Below, piece after piece: positions 35,343-45,457 of a stretch of DNA of 64,000 nucleotides. The notes under the pieces were generated by a model. The model was not told the DNA's origin, did no database searches, and saw only the letters and a list, made by a program, of their open reading frames with translations. The position numbers and the translations under genes were made by a program. Position 1 is the stretch's first letter; each line of letters starts with the position of its first letter. Source of the stretch: Vibrio sp. D404a (GTDB lineage Bacteria > Pseudomonadota > Gammaproteobacteria > Enterobacterales > Vibrionaceae); contig NZ_JAHGAJ010000019.1 of NCBI RefSeq assembly GCF_030248535.1, positions 1 through 64,000 of the forward strand. The letters run 5' to 3'.

Positions 35343-36476
35343 ATGACTCAAGAACAAGCAACTCAAGACCTGTTAAAAACACCTCTGCATGCATTGCACG
35401 TAGAAGTTGGTGCAAAGATGGTTCCTTTCGCTGGCTACGACATGCCAGTTCAATACCCATTAGGCGTAAAGAAAGAACACTTACACACGCGTGATGCAGC
35501 AGGTCTGTTTGATGTTTCTCACATGGGCCAATTGCGTCTTCACGGTGAAAATGCAGCAGCGGCTCTAGAAACTCTAGTTCCAGTAGACATCATCGACCTA
35601 CCATCTGGTAAGCAACGTTATGCGTTCTTTACTAACGAGCAGGGCGGTATCATGGATGACCTTATGGTTGCAAACCTAGGTGATCACCTATTCGTTGTTG
35701 TGAACGCAGCTTGTAAAACACAAGATATCGACCACTTAACAGCACATTTACCAAGCGACGTTGAACTTGAAGTAATTGACGATCGTGCGCTTTTGGCACT
35801 GCAAGGCCCTAAAGCATCTGAAGTACTGGCTCGTTTCCAACCAAGCGTTGCAGATATGCTGTTTATGGACGTTCAGAAAGTCGACATCGACGGAGTAGAG
35901 TGCATCGTAAGCCGCAGTGGCTACACGGGTGAAGACGGTTACGAAATCTCAGTACCAAACGACCACGCTGATGCACTAGCGCGTAAACTAACCAGTGAAG
36001 CTGAAGTAGAGTGGATTGGCCTTGGTGCACGTGATTCGCTGCGCCTAGAGTGTGGTCTGTGTCTATACGGTCACGATCTAGATACAACAACAACACCAGT
36101 AGAAGCTAGCCTTCTATGGGGTATTCAAAAAGTTCGACGTACAGACGGTGAGCGTGCTGGTGGCTTCCCTGGTGCAGATATCATCCTTGAACAAATCGCA
36201 ACTAAAGACGTACAACGCAAGCGTGTTGGTCTAGTGGGTCAAACTAAAGCTCCTGTACGAGAAGGTGCAGAGCTGTTTGATGCGGAAGGCAACAAAGTAG
36301 GTGTTGTAACAAGTGGTACAGCGGGTCCTAACGCAGGTAAGCCTGTTTCTATGGCGTACGTTCGTACTGATCTTGCTGCTATCGGCACAGAAGTATTTGC
36401 TGAAGTCCGCGGTAAGAAACTGCCAATGACAGTAGAAAAAATGCCATTCGTACCTCAGCGTTACTACCGTGGCTAA
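35343..36476 (+). CDS. gcvT: Aminomethyltransferase, T protein of glycine cleavage
   Basis: A 377-residue T protein that releases ammonia from aminomethyl-GcvH and forms 5,10-methylene-THF. Family segments seen: VPFAGYDMPVQYP, AGLFDVSHMGQ, GYTGEDGYEI and GARDSLRLECGLCLYG. I start at ATG 35343, six bases after GGAG; the in-frame ATG at 35331 overlaps that ribosome site. It has a leader region of about 360 bp with repeats but no recognisable glycine riboswitch. Confidence 0.97.
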   Translation: MTQEQATQDLLKTPLHALHVEVGAKMVPFAGYDMPVQYPLGVKKEHLHTRDAAGLFDVSHMGQLRLHGENAAAALETLVPVDIIDLPSGKQRYAFFTNEQGGIMDDLMVANLGDHLFVVVNAACKTQDIDHLTAHLPSDVELEVIDDRALLALQGPKASEVLARFQPSVADMLFMDVQKVDIDGVECIVSRSGYTGEDGYEISVPNDHADALARKLTSEAEVEWIGLGARDSLRLECGLCLYGHDLDTTTTPVEASLLWGIQKVRRTDGERAGGFPGADIILEQIATKDVQRKRVGLVGQTKAPVREGAELFDAEGNKVGVVTSGTAGPNAGKPVSMAYVRTDLAAIGTEVFAEVRGKKLPMTVEKMPFVPQRYYRG

Positions 36477-36509
36477 TCGATAATACTTTATTAACGATTG
36501 TTTTTCCCT

Positions 36510-36560
36510 AACCCCTTATTCTCCACCATTCATATGGTTGATAATGAGGGGTTTTGTTTT
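36510..36560 (+). terminator. Terminator of gcvT
   Basis: AACCCCTTATT / AATGAGGGGTT hairpin followed by a T-rich tract. Confidence 0.8.
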
Positions 36561-36689
36561 TTATATAACTTATTGATCATCTTAGGGATGTATCACATTT
36601 GAGTCACAGATCGCTTAATATTTTATAATTTATGCCGCTATACTGAAGATTACTCAACAAGGAAATCGCAGACGTGTAGGAGAGTGGCG

Positions 36690-37799
36690 ATGAAAAGTGC
36701 ACTATCGAAGAAGTGGATATGGGCAGGCGCACTTCCCTTGATTGGAAGTTTTGCAGTGTGTGCTGATACCACAACCCCAACTACTGAGTCTGACGCGAAT
36801 TTAGAATCTAGCGCAGAGATAACCCCTTATATTGTCAACGGCAGCAATGCGTCGGTGTCTGACTTTCCTTCGATAGCGAGTTTGTTTATCGATAGTCTAG
36901 AGTATGACAATTTCTATACGACCAACCCGTATTGTGGTGCGACAATTCTCGACCAGTATCATGTACTCACCGCTGCTCACTGTATCTATGGTAACGAAAC
37001 GGCGCAGTTGTTTACGACCGTTGTACCTCAACTCGAAAATGTAAATGACTATCCCTTTGGTAATATACAACGTTACCGCGTCACTGAGATCTACTATCGA
37101 AACGATTACGACAATCGACTGAGTCAGTTATTGGCGAATGATGTCGCTATCTTAAAGTTGTCTGATGCAATGAACATAGACACGATTAACGATGTTGTTA
37201 GGCGCCCGAGCAGTGAGGCATACCGCAGTACGTTTGGTGCACCCGAATTTGTGGCGATAGGGCATGGTGATACGGTCTCAGGATTTGATGCGACCACGAG
37301 ACTTCAGCAAGTTGATCTCAATCTGATCACCAATTCTGTGTGTCGAAACGTCTTTACCAGCGGTTCAGCGTTAACCGATAGCCAGATCTGTTTTAATGGC
37401 GATTTTAGTTCCATAACGAGATTGCGTGGTGGTACTTGCCAAGGAGACTCGGGTGGACCGGTGTATTGGAAAGATGGCTCAAATTATGTGCAAGTAGGCA
37501 TAACCAGTTTTGGTCCAAGCCAGTGTGGTGATCCAAATGCAGGCGCGACATCGGTGTTTACCGAAATTTATGACTATCGAGTATGGATTAACAGTGTGCT
37601 CAGTGGCTCTGAAACACCAAAGGCGACGTCTAGCGACCTTCAACGCACGGCTTACTTAAATCAGCATGGAAATATTCAGTTCGCGAGTAGCTCAAGTGAA
37701 GATGGTGGTTCACTTTCAGCATTGTGGTTAGGAGTCCTCCTTGCACTTGGGCTAAGAAGAACTCACTCTGTTCGACGGTTACAAGGTTCGAGACGTTAA
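36690..37799 (+). CDS. Secreted trypsin-like serine protease with GlyGly-CTERM anchor
   Basis: A 369-residue S1-family protease with signal peptide (about 1-26) and short propeptide to the IVNG activation site. Catalytic residues: His97 (LTAAHC), Asp151 (NDVAILKL) and Ser254 (GDSGGP). The C-terminus is a GlyGly-CTERM tail: GGSLSALWLGVLLALG followed by Arg-rich residues, the signal processed by rhombosortase on type II secretion substrates in Vibrio. ATG 36690 is chosen because AGGAG is 7 bp away; a GTG at 36684 is in frame. It resembles the V. cholerae Ves proteases in layout. Confidence 0.95.
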   Translation: MKSALSKKWIWAGALPLIGSFAVCADTTTPTTESDANLESSAEITPYIVNGSNASVSDFPSIASLFIDSLEYDNFYTTNPYCGATILDQYHVLTAAHCIYGNETAQLFTTVVPQLENVNDYPFGNIQRYRVTEIYYRNDYDNRLSQLLANDVAILKLSDAMNIDTINDVVRRPSSEAYRSTFGAPEFVAIGHGDTVSGFDATTRLQQVDLNLITNSVCRNVFTSGSALTDSQICFNGDFSSITRLRGGTCQGDSGGPVYWKDGSNYVQVGITSFGPSQCGDPNAGATSVFTEIYDYRVWINSVLSGSETPKATSSDLQRTAYLNQHGNIQFASSSSEDGGSLSALWLGVLLALGLRRTHSVRRLQGSRR

Positions 37800-38090
37800 G
37801 TCTGCCAATAACTCATCTATTTCTAAGATCGCTTTATTTATGTGTACTACGCCTAATTGAGCGATCTTTTTCTCTTCTCGTGTCAGAGAATTAAAGCCTT
37901 TTTCCACCTCTTCTTTGTTTAAGCTGTGGCTATGAAGTAATAACTCCTTGTAAGTGAGCAGCCTGAATTGCACTTTTGTGATTTCGGCGGCTTGGTTAGG
38001 TGACTCTAGCAACTGTTGAATACAGGGAAATACTATTTTAAAGCGGTTTGCAATTTGATCTTTTGCATCGCTAGCATTTGCGTTTTGCAA
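37779..38090 (-). CDS. Hypothetical helical protein with TTG start
   Basis: A 103-residue, mostly helical, charged protein I do not recognise (ANRFKIVFPCIQQLLES; LTREEKKIAQLGVVHIN). There is no signal peptide or TM. The only possible start in frame is TTG 38090; a GGAAGAG lies about 10 bp upstream. Its end overlaps the protease gene by 21 bp in a tail-to-tail arrangement. Helix pattern and codon use look real, but the evidence is thin. Confidence 0.5.
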   Translation of the reverse strand: MQNANASDAKDQIANRFKIVFPCIQQLLESPNQAAEITKVQFRLLTYKELLLHSHSLNKEEVEKGFNSLTREEKKIAQLGVVHINKAILEIDELLADLTSRTL

Positions 38091-38290
38091 TTTCTTTGCT
38101 CTTCCCGTGAATGATTAAAGTTAGTTTATTAATTGCGCTAAATTTATAAAGTAACACAAGTTATTTGAAATATAACGCTTTTTAGGCGCTGCATCATATG
38201 TGACTTGTCGTGTATGTAAATAGTTTATGCCCAATTTGGTCTGTTTTTTGCTGCAAATAGGACATTACTGTCTATTAAAGGCCAAGGATT

Positions 38291-38608
38291 ATGGCAAATG
38301 AACCCATTGTGATGGCGATTATTGAACGGAGAAAGCGGGCGAACTTGTCTCAAGAAAAACTCGCTTCTATGGCTGGGGTGAGCCTAAAGACGTATCAAAG
38401 GATTGAACGTGGAGAAGCGGACATTAAGATGTCGCAGTATCGCTCTTTGACTCGTTCACTGGCTTTGACCGATTTAGATTTGGTGATGGATACGCTAGAG
38501 GCAAGTCAGACGTCTGCTGAAGATGTCGCGGCTGTATCACGTCTATTGAGTGATGAGCAAAGAAAGCTGTTGATCAAGTTGATCTTATCCTTCGTGCGAG
38601 GTCGCTAG
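38291..38608 (+). CDS. Small XRE-family HTH regulator
   Basis: A 105-residue protein with a Cro/cI HTH in the first 65 residues (LSQEKLASMAGVSLKTYQRIE) and a short helical C-terminus (SDEQRKLLIKLILSFV) that may dimerise. It diverges from the hypothetical gene at 37779-38090 with 200 bp between them, so that gene could be a target; a toxin-antitoxin pair is conceivable but not supported by any recognisable toxin fold. Confidence 0.85.
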   Translation: MANEPIVMAIIERRKRANLSQEKLASMAGVSLKTYQRIERGEADIKMSQYRSLTRSLALTDLDLVMDTLEASQTSAEDVAAVSRLLSDEQRKLLIKLILSFVRGR

Positions 38609-38656
38609 CTAAGAACAACTGATTTAAAGGCAAGGTGGGGAGTTCAACAAACCGCT

Positions 38657-39067
38657 TTAACTGATGCGGCCACGCAGTTGTTTAGTCGTACTGCGCTGTT
38701 TTTTCTTTTCTAAGCGTCGTCTCTGTGATGCTTTTGTTGGTTTGGTTGCACGCCTTGCTTTAGTCACCTTGGTCGCTTCTAAAATCAACGCCTTCAGCCT
38801 GTTCAAGGCATCTTCTTTGTTCTGCTCTTGAGTTCTAAATTGTTGGGCTTTTATGATGATAACGCCGTCACTGGTGATTCGGCTGTCTTTTTGCGCAAGC
38901 AGACGTTCTTTGTAAAAATCAGGCAAAGTCGAGTGCTTAACGTCGAAACGAAGGTGGATTGCGCTCGACACCTTGTTGACGTTTTGTCCGCCAGCGCCTT
39001 GCGCGCGAATCGCGGTAAGTTGTATCTCCCAAGCTTGAATAGAGACGTTATTCGATATTTGCAGCAT
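38657..39067 (-). CDS. arfB: Alternative ribosome-rescue factor ArfB (YaeJ/ICT1)
   Basis: A 136-residue codon-independent peptidyl-tRNA hydrolase that frees stalled ribosomes. The catalytic GGQ is in IRAQGAGGQNVNKVSSAIHL (residues split across about 21-40). The basic C-terminal tail (TKARRATKPTKASQRRRLEKK) is the part that enters the empty mRNA channel. The start ATG 39067 matches the E. coli family start just before ISNNVSIQ; an upstream in-frame extension to 39103 looks unused. Confidence 0.94.
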   Translation of the reverse strand: MLQISNNVSIQAWEIQLTAIRAQGAGGQNVNKVSSAIHLRFDVKHSTLPDFYKERLLAQKDSRITSDGVIIIKAQQFRTQEQNKEDALNRLKALILEATKVTKARRATKPTKASQRRRLEKKKQRSTTKQLRGRIS

Positions 39068-39153
39068 AACCAATGATAAACATAAAAAATGTTGGCTCAT
39101 CATACGCGTAATTGGTTATGGTATCAGTAGTTTTATTAGAGAGTGACGAAGTA

Positions 39154-39756
39154 ATGACGATTGATCTAACTAAGTACGACGGCCTAATTTTTGATATGGA
39201 CGGGACTTTGATTGATACCATGCCAGCGCATATTCAAGCTTGGCAGGCAACGGCCGAGCATTTTGGGTTTGAATTTGAAGCTTCGTGGTTACATAGTTTA
39301 GGTGGAATGCCAAGCTACAAAATTGCCGGTGAAGTAAATGCTAAGTATGGGTTGAGTTTGGACCCTCAAGCGGTATCAGCGTTTAAAATGGCGACCTTTG
39401 CAGATATTGAAGAGAAAGGCGATGTGATCGCTTGTACTCATGATCTTTTGCTCGAGCACTATGGCGAGAAAAGAATAGCAGTAGGAACGGGCAGTCAACG
39501 TAAGAGTGCAGAAACCTTGCTGACGAAAACGAACATTATAGAGAAGCTAGATAGCTTGGTTACCGCAACCGATGTTCAGCGCCATAAACCAAATCCAGAC
39601 ACGTTTTTAGACGCGTGTAAAGGAATGGGGCTTACTCCAGATCAATGTGTGGTGTTTGAAGATACCGACTTAGGTAAGCAGGCGGCACACGCAGCGAATA
39701 TGGATTGCATTATGGTGGTTAATGGCGGTGAATTAGCCTTCTACCCAAGACCGTAG
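39154..39756 (+). CDS. yqaB: HAD-family phosphatase, YqaB-like
   Basis: A 200-residue HAD subfamily I phosphatase of the beta-phosphoglucomutase group, similar to E. coli YqaB (fructose-1-phosphatase activity). Motif I is DMDGTLIDT (Asp nucleophile about 13), motif II VGTGS, motif III Lys in RHKPNPDTF, and motif IV VFEDTDLG. ATG 39154 gives the conserved N-terminus; the frame continues upstream to 39112. It diverges from arfB with 86 bp between them. Confidence 0.88.
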   Translation: MTIDLTKYDGLIFDMDGTLIDTMPAHIQAWQATAEHFGFEFEASWLHSLGGMPSYKIAGEVNAKYGLSLDPQAVSAFKMATFADIEEKGDVIACTHDLLLEHYGEKRIAVGTGSQRKSAETLLTKTNIIEKLDSLVTATDVQRHKPNPDTFLDACKGMGLTPDQCVVFEDTDLGKQAAHAANMDCIMVVNGGELAFYPRP

Positions 39757-39826
39757 TGAAGTTTGATACGCTTTCGCTCGTCTGAAGTATCAGTGACTAG
39801 CTCACACAAAAATACTTATTAAGAAT

Positions 39827-39883
39827 AAAAATGGCCCTTATTTCACTTTCATTCGAAAGAGTCAGGTAAATAAGAGCCATTTT
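39827..39883. terminator. Bidirectional terminator between yqaB-like and diguanylate cyclase genes
   Basis: A long inverted repeat, AAAATGGC...TTATTT with AAATAAGAGCCATTTT, loop about 24 nt, T-rich on the minus strand. Confidence 0.7.
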
Positions 39884-39917
39884 AATACGTTGAAAAACAT
39901 GGAAGATGAGAAGAACG

Positions 39918-41822
39918 TTAGGCGATCTGTTCCATCTCTGTATCGAGGAACAAACAGATGTTGTTACGACCGTTCGCTTTGGCTTCATAGAGTGCTAAAT
40001 CGGCACACTTATAGCTGAGCTTGGAGTCATGCGTTATGTTGGTGACACCGCCACTTACTGAGACTTTATCATCAAGCTCAAGCGCGATTGCCACTCTAAG
40101 ACGATTTAATACGCAATAAGCTTCGTTTGGATTGGTGTGGGGGAGAACAATACCAAACTCCTCACCGCCGATACGCGCAACGAAGTCGGTTTCACGACAC
40201 TCGCGTTGCAGCACCCCTGCGACCACTTGAATGACCTTGTCACCGTAGTCATGGCCAAATTCATCATTAATACGCTTAAAGTGGTCGATATCGACGATAG
40301 CCAAGCATGACTGTTCAAACTCAGGGTAACGTGCCACTCGGTTACATTCGTCTCGCAGCTCTTCATCAAACTTACGTCGGTTCCAGCAACCAGCAAGCCC
40401 GTCTTTTTCACTTAAATTACGCAGTTTGTTTTCGAGCTCTTTGTGCTTACTGATATCGACAAAAGAGGCGACGTAGAACTGAATGACGTTGTTTGAGTCT
40501 TTAATGGTTTGAATTCTTAGGATCTCAGTGATCAGGGAGCCATCTTTACGACGGTTAATGACTTCGCCTTCCCACATGCCTCGCTCATTGATAATCGCCC
40601 ACATGCGCATGTAGAACTCTTGATTATTCTTTCCTGAAGCGAACATCGAGGGCTGCTTGCCTTTGACCTCTTCTAAGGTGTAACCACTCATTCGGGTGAA
40701 CTCACGGTTAACCTTAATGATGCGGTTATTTCTGTCTGTGATGACCAATGCCGACATACCGTTCATGGCTGCTTTAGCGAGTTGGCTCTCGATGCTGTTC
40801 TTTTTATGGTTAGTATTCCAGGCGACGAAAACGCCTGAAACAATTGAAATCAATATGGAGAGCGTGGCAATTTGAATAATGATCGCTTTATATTCTTGCT
40901 GGTATTGCGCACTTAGCTCCTGATTATCGACATGCAGCACCATGTGTACAGGACCTTGCAGCTGTTCAATGTTAGGGCTGATGTCCGCATAGAAATACCA
41001 GTCTTTGCCATCAAAGTAGCTACCACTACGCTGTTGCGAGACTTCTTGCCACAGTTCGGGATGAGTCATGGCGTAGGTTTTGTCTGCGCGAGAGTCGATT
41101 AAATGGCCGAACGCTTCATCCGGCTCTGGTGACATTAAGATATGACCAGTGCCATTGAGTAAGATCGGCTGTGCGAGAGAAGAGCCAAAGGTGTAATGCA
41201 GGCGCTCGTATATCTCTACCATGTTTAGGTTCACGATGAAGTAGCCGACGATACGCCCATCAATGGCGACGGGTGTCATAATGCGCAGGGCAGGTAGCAA
41301 GGGTATCACTGGCTCGCCATTTTCATACTCAAGATCAATACCGAATGATGCAATCTCACCGATTTCGAGCTGTTGTAGTATCGTGAAATAATCGCGAGAT
41401 GCTTTGTTCTGTAGGTCGCGAGTCGGGACAACATTTGCTTGGCCATCGTGATAATTGATGCGTATTGTTTCGTTGCCTTCAAGATCTAGGTAACGAAGTT
41501 GAGAGTAATATTTTTGACCGTTTGCGAGCATCAACCACAGATCTTGTAGTGCATGGCTGTTATCGATCGATGGTTCTTGGATGGCGCGCTTTAGAGTGGA
41601 TGATTCAGCGATGGTGGGAATGGTGTTAGATACTTCACGTATGATTAACCCCAGTTCGTGAAAACTGTATTCGATTTGGTTCTGGCTGGCCTGTTTTATA
41701 TTGGTGTCGTGCTGCGCTTCTATACGATCAAATTCAGAATTGATATAGAGTGCTGGAACTATTCCTAGGGCTAGAACAGTACAGAGAAATTGGCCTGAGA
41801 GTTTTTTTATGCTTGCTATCAT
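39918..41822 (-). CDS. Membrane diguanylate cyclase: Cache sensor - PAS - GGDEF
   Basis: A 634-residue enzyme predicted to make cyclic-di-GMP. TM1 about 9-28, periplasmic dCache sensor (about 35-300), TM2 (about 310-330), PAS (about 350-460, with GYTLEEVKGKQPSMF), then GGDEF with the active motif RIGGEEFGIV (about 550-558). There is no obvious RxxD I-site directly before it. Start ATG 41822 has GGGGA spaced 6 bp; a TTG at 41834 is in frame. It is monocistronic. Confidence 0.95.
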   Translation of the reverse strand: MIASIKKLSGQFLCTVLALGIVPALYINSEFDRIEAQHDTNIKQASQNQIEYSFHELGLIIREVSNTIPTIAESSTLKRAIQEPSIDNSHALQDLWLMLANGQKYYSQLRYLDLEGNETIRINYHDGQANVVPTRDLQNKASRDYFTILQQLEIGEIASFGIDLEYENGEPVIPLLPALRIMTPVAIDGRIVGYFIVNLNMVEIYERLHYTFGSSLAQPILLNGTGHILMSPEPDEAFGHLIDSRADKTYAMTHPELWQEVSQQRSGSYFDGKDWYFYADISPNIEQLQGPVHMVLHVDNQELSAQYQQEYKAIIIQIATLSILISIVSGVFVAWNTNHKKNSIESQLAKAAMNGMSALVITDRNNRIIKVNREFTRMSGYTLEEVKGKQPSMFASGKNNQEFYMRMWAIINERGMWEGEVINRRKDGSLITEILRIQTIKDSNNVIQFYVASFVDISKHKELENKLRNLSEKDGLAGCWNRRKFDEELRDECNRVARYPEFEQSCLAIVDIDHFKRINDEFGHDYGDKVIQVVAGVLQRECRETDFVARIGGEEFGIVLPHTNPNEAYCVLNRLRVAIALELDDKVSVSGGVTNITHDSKLSYKCADLALYEAKANGRNNICLFLDTEMEQIA

Positions 41823-42018
41823 TACATTCCCCAAAGAATCAGCGCAATACTATAGATTTAGTGGGGTTATTAATGTGATCTTGACCCAGAACTGATGAGG
41901 TAAATCTCCCAGTTGAGAGGTATGTGTGCAATTTGTTGCTTTTATATGCAAATCACAAACTATCTTACATTCACTGCGACGATAACCTGTGATTTGCTGT
42001 TCAAAACATCTATAAATG

Positions 42019-43767
42019 TTAACTTAAGCCTGTGATTTCACCATCTTCATTGATGTCTAAAGACATAAATGCTGGCTTATCTGGTAGGCCGGGCATGGTC
42101 ATGACATTGCCACACAAGGCGTAAACAAAGCCTGCACCCGCACAGAGTTTTAGCTCTCTCACGGGTACATCAAATTGGGTAGGTGCTCCTTTAAGGTGCG
42201 CCTCTGTCGAGATAGAGAGTGGGGTTTTAGCCAAACATACCGATAGGTTATCGAAGCCGTGCTTTTTGAACTCGACCAATTGAGCCTTGGCCTTTTCAGA
42301 TAGTGTTATGCTTGCCGCGCCATAACCCACTTCGGCCACCGCCATGAGTTTCTCTTCAAGTGACTGATCTTGAGTATAAAGTGGCTTAAATTGTGCCGGT
42401 GTTTGGCAAGCATTGACTACGGCTCTAGCCAAATCGGTCGCACCTTGACCACCACGTCCAAATGCTTCACTTACCGCGACAGATACACCCGCATCATATT
42501 CATGAATCAGTGCCGTTAATTGGCTGAGTTCGTGCTCAGAATCTTGTGGGAAGCGGTTGATTGCGACTACAACTGGGACGCCATATTTCTTAACGTTGTT
42601 GATATGCCACTTCAAGTTTTCAAATCCAGCAATCAGCGCGTCATTGTCATCATTGAAGATAGAGTCTGGGAGCGGGGTACCCGGGCGTAAATCATACAGT
42701 CCTGAGTTAGCTTTCAAGCCTCTCAATGTTGCAACCACGACTGCGCAGTCTGGAGATTGTTTTGATGCACCCGCTTTGATGTTGCAGGCTTTTTCAAAGC
42801 CCATGTCAGAACCGAATCCACCCTCGGTTACAACATAGTCGGCCAGTTTCAAAGCAATGTTGTCCGCAATAATCGAAGAGTTGCCATGCGCAATGTTGGC
42901 AAACGGCCCTGCGTGGATCAGGGTAGGGACGCCTTCTAATGTCTGCATCAGTGTAGGCTCGATAGCATCCTTCATTGTTACGGTCATCGCACCAGCGACT
43001 TGGAAGTCTTCAGTAGTAAGCGGTTCACCGTTTTGATTGTAGGCTAATACGATACGTCCGATGCGTTTGCGAAGGTCGTGCAGGTCTTCGGCTAAGGCAA
43101 GAATCGCCATGAGCTCAGACGCGGCAGAAATATCAAAGCCATCTTCACGTTGGTAGCCATTAATGGTCTTACCGTTTTCGTTCTGACCTACGGTGATCAT
43201 GCGTAGAGCACGGTCGTTATGGTCGAGAACACGTCGCCAAACAATACGCTGTGGGTCGATATTGAGTGCTTTCAGGCCAGAGCGTTGTTCAAAGGCTTCA
43301 CTGCCTTCACGTTGCTCGTGATAAAGGCGTGCGTCAATGGCTGCTGACGCAAGGTTATGCGCTGCGGTCACAGCGTGAATATCACCGGTCAGGTGAAGGT
43401 TCAATTGATCCATTGGGGCAACTTGAGAGTAACCGCCACCAGCAGCGCCACCTTTTACGCCAAATACAGGGCCCATAGAGGGTTGTCGGATACAGGCCAT
43501 TGCTGACTGATTGATGGCTGCTAAGCCTTGGCTAAGTCCAATTGTTGTCACTGTTTTACCTTCACCTAGTGGTGTTGGTGTAATAGCCGTAACGAGTACC
43601 AATTTACCGTTAGGTTTATCTTCAAGGCGTTTTACGCTGTCGAGCGAGACTTTTGCTTTGTGTAAACCGAGTGGCTGAAATTCGTCAGTTGTTAAGCCTG
43701 CACTTTGGGCGATATCAGTGATGTTTTTGAGTGAAGCAGAGCGGCAAATATCAATATCAGACAGCAT
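42019..43767 (-). CDS. fhs: Formate-tetrahydrofolate ligase
   Basis: A 582-residue enzyme that makes 10-formyl-THF from formate, THF and ATP. The ATP loop is [13 protein letters not shown] (about 66-78), and the family motif [17 protein letters not shown] (about 104-120) follows. It supplies one-carbon units for purine synthesis and links to the glycine cleavage genes 8 kb away. A PurR box identical to the E. coli consensus lies 34 bp before the start. Confidence 0.97.
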   Translation of the reverse strand: MLSDIDICRSASLKNITDIAQSAGLTTDEFQPLGLHKAKVSLDSVKRLEDKPNGKLVLVTAITPTPLGEGKTVTTIGLSQGLAAINQSAMACIRQPSMGPVFGVKGGAAGGGYSQVAPMDQLNLHLTGDIHAVTAAHNLASAAIDARLYHEQREGSEAFEQRSGLKALNIDPQRIVWRRVLDHNDRALRMITVGQNENGKTINGYQREDGFDISAASELMAILALAEDLHDLRKRIGRIVLAYNQNGEPLTTEDFQVAGAMTVTMKDAIEPTLMQTLEGVPTLIHAGPFANIAHGNSSIIADNIALKLADYVVTEGGFGSDMGFEKACNIKAGASKQSPDCAVVVATLRGLKANSGLYDLRPGTPLPDSIFNDDNDALIAGFENLKWHINNVKKYGVPVVVAINRFPQDSEHELSQLTALIHEYDAGVSVAVSEAFGRGGQGATDLARAVVNACQTPAQFKPLYTQDQSLEEKLMAVAEVGYGAASITLSEKAKAQLVEFKKHGFDNLSVCLAKTPLSISTEAHLKGAPTQFDVPVRELKLCAGAGFVYALCGNVMTMPGLPDKPAFMSLDINEDGEITGLS

Positions 43768-43800
43768 ATTTAATCCTTATGTTGAACCCGATAAGGTGGT

Positions 43801-43816
43801 ACGAAAACGTTTGCGT
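43801..43816 (-). promoter_or_regulatory. PurR box upstream of fhs
   Basis: On the minus strand this reads ACGCAAACGTTTTCGT, identical to the E. coli PurR consensus. It lies 34-49 bp before the fhs start, as expected for a repressor overlapping the promoter. Confidence 0.88.
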
Positions 43817-43973
43817 GGCGATATTACTGTATAAATCGACCATGTAAAGGCTAACCACACGAATTATGTGCTGGAAGATAACAGATTTAGCCAGTCATTG
43901 CGCGAGATCAAATCTTCCTTTGGCAAATCATCAAAGAAAACACCGTGATGGTTTGTGATATTTTGCCCAAAAA

Positions 43974-44000
43974 TAAAAAGGGTTGCATAACGCAACCCTT
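43974..44000 (-). terminator. Terminator of gsk
   Basis: AAGGGTTGC / GCAACCCTT stem with 5-nt loop; on the minus strand it is followed by TTTTTATTTTT. Confidence 0.9.
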
Positions 44001-44023
44001 AATAGAAAACATCGAACGTGTGA

Positions 44024-45328
44024 TTAACGATCCCAGTATGCTTCTTCTAGACTATCTTCTCGCTCAGGCAGTGAACGGCCAAGACGAGGGGAGTGCTGAG
44101 TCAGTACTTCGTAGCTTACGCGGTTTGCGTATTTACAGATCTGCGATAGAGACGAGTAGGTCATGTATGGCTGATCATGCTTCGATGAATTCGGCACGTT
44201 CATGTGGTGGTGGCTGTTTGCCGCCATATCATGAAGTAGTGCAGACAGAGCTGCATCACCCGCACCGTTAGTGTTCTTGATCTCTAGAGGGCCACCTAGG
44301 TAAGGACCAATGTGAGAGTACACTTTCACTGGCGCTTTACAGTCGTCTTTACGCATTGCACGGCTGAACTCATACTTGTTGAACTCTGGAATGTTACCTG
44401 GAAGTAGAGGCAGTTCAGTTTCGCGTTTAGCCGACTCGTCTGTGTAACCCGCCATGTACAGACCAACAGGACCTGCAGTACAAAGAACAAGGTCTACCCA
44501 CTCAAGCGCTTTATCAGCAGCAAGCAGAGGATCTTTCTCGCCCGTGAGTGCTTGGCCTTCCTCTTCGTTCATTGCAACGATAGAGATATTCTCTTTGATG
44601 TAATCTTGCCACCACTCTGCGTTGCCTTCGATTACCCACTTAGTGCCCAGTGTTAGAACCACAGGGACATTATTTTGCTTGGCAATCTCAATTGCACGAG
44701 CAACCGCTTTTGGCATTGGATCTTCTGGCTTGCCGCGCATTAGGTACGAAGATACAACCAGTGCAGAAGCTTTCTCAAAAACTTCTTCTGGTACACTGTC
44801 TGGGCGCAGGTTGTTCATCTCACCTTCGTTGATCGCAAACGTACGTTCACCATCATCAGAAATCAACGTGTAACAACGGCCAATAGAACCTTCTACTGTT
44901 TGTAGATGGTTTAAGTTCATGCGCGAAGAGGTGCGGCATAGGTAACGATATGCGAACGAGCCAACTTCGATGTTACGAGACATAACACCCAGTAGCACAG
45001 ATTTGCTATCTGCCAAAACAGAGTAGTTGTGTAGTGTATTACCGATGGTGTCACCTGGATATTGGTGCGTGATCAGGCCACTTTCCACAAGTTCCTCATA
45101 AAGGGCATCAGCTTTGCTCTCTTCTAAAACAAGAGAGTGACCTTTACTCAGTTCGTATTTAGCCAGGAACTCATCTGAAACACGAGCTTCAATATCTACA
45201 ATTGTTTGACCAACACCAACAATAATCGGGCGAAACAGTTTTGGTGTTTCCTTCATCTGGTTGATGAGTGGATCACGAGCGTGTGTAGGGAAGTAGTGCT
45301 TAGATTTGCGCTGTCCAGGAAATTTCAT
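44024..45328 (-). CDS. gsk: Inosine/guanosine kinase
   Basis: A 434-residue PfkB-family nucleoside kinase, exactly the E. coli Gsk length, that salvages guanosine and inosine to GMP and IMP. The N-terminal MKFPGQRKSKHYFP is typical. The PfkB signature and anion-hole motif are at NTNGAGDAALSALLHD (catalytic Asp). It is monocistronic with a strong terminator. Confidence 0.96.
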   Translation of the reverse strand: MKFPGQRKSKHYFPTHARDPLINQMKETPKLFRPIIVGVGQTIVDIEARVSDEFLAKYELSKGHSLVLEESKADALYEELVESGLITHQYPGDTIGNTLHNYSVLADSKSVLLGVMSRNIEVGSFAYRYLCRTSSRMNLNHLQTVEGSIGRCYTLISDDGERTFAINEGEMNNLRPDSVPEEVFEKASALVVSSYLMRGKPEDPMPKAVARAIEIAKQNNVPVVLTLGTKWVIEGNAEWWQDYIKENISIVAMNEEEGQALTGEKDPLLAADKALEWVDLVLCTAGPVGLYMAGYTDESAKRETELPLLPGNIPEFNKYEFSRAMRKDDCKAPVKVYSHIGPYLGGPLEIKNTNGAGDAALSALLHDMAANSHHHMNVPNSSKHDQPYMTYSSLSQICKYANRVSYEVLTQHSPRLGRSLPEREDSLEEAYWDR

Positions 45329-45405
45329 AAGAAAATTACAGTGAGAAAATTTTGCCGCATGATATCACAGATTTTTGTAATTTCTTTCATTTTTATTACA
45401 TTCGT

Positions 45406-45436
45406 AACCACCTGCACATTGTATGAACAGGTGGTT
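45406..45436. repeat. Inverted repeat between gsk and creA
   Basis: AACCACCTG / CAGGTGGTT, perfect 9-bp arms with a 13-nt loop, 21 bp after the creA stop on the minus strand. There is no T run directly behind it, so it may be a weak terminator or an mRNA-stabilising stem. Confidence 0.5.
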
Positions 45437-45457
45437 GAACAAAACTAAACCGATCGC

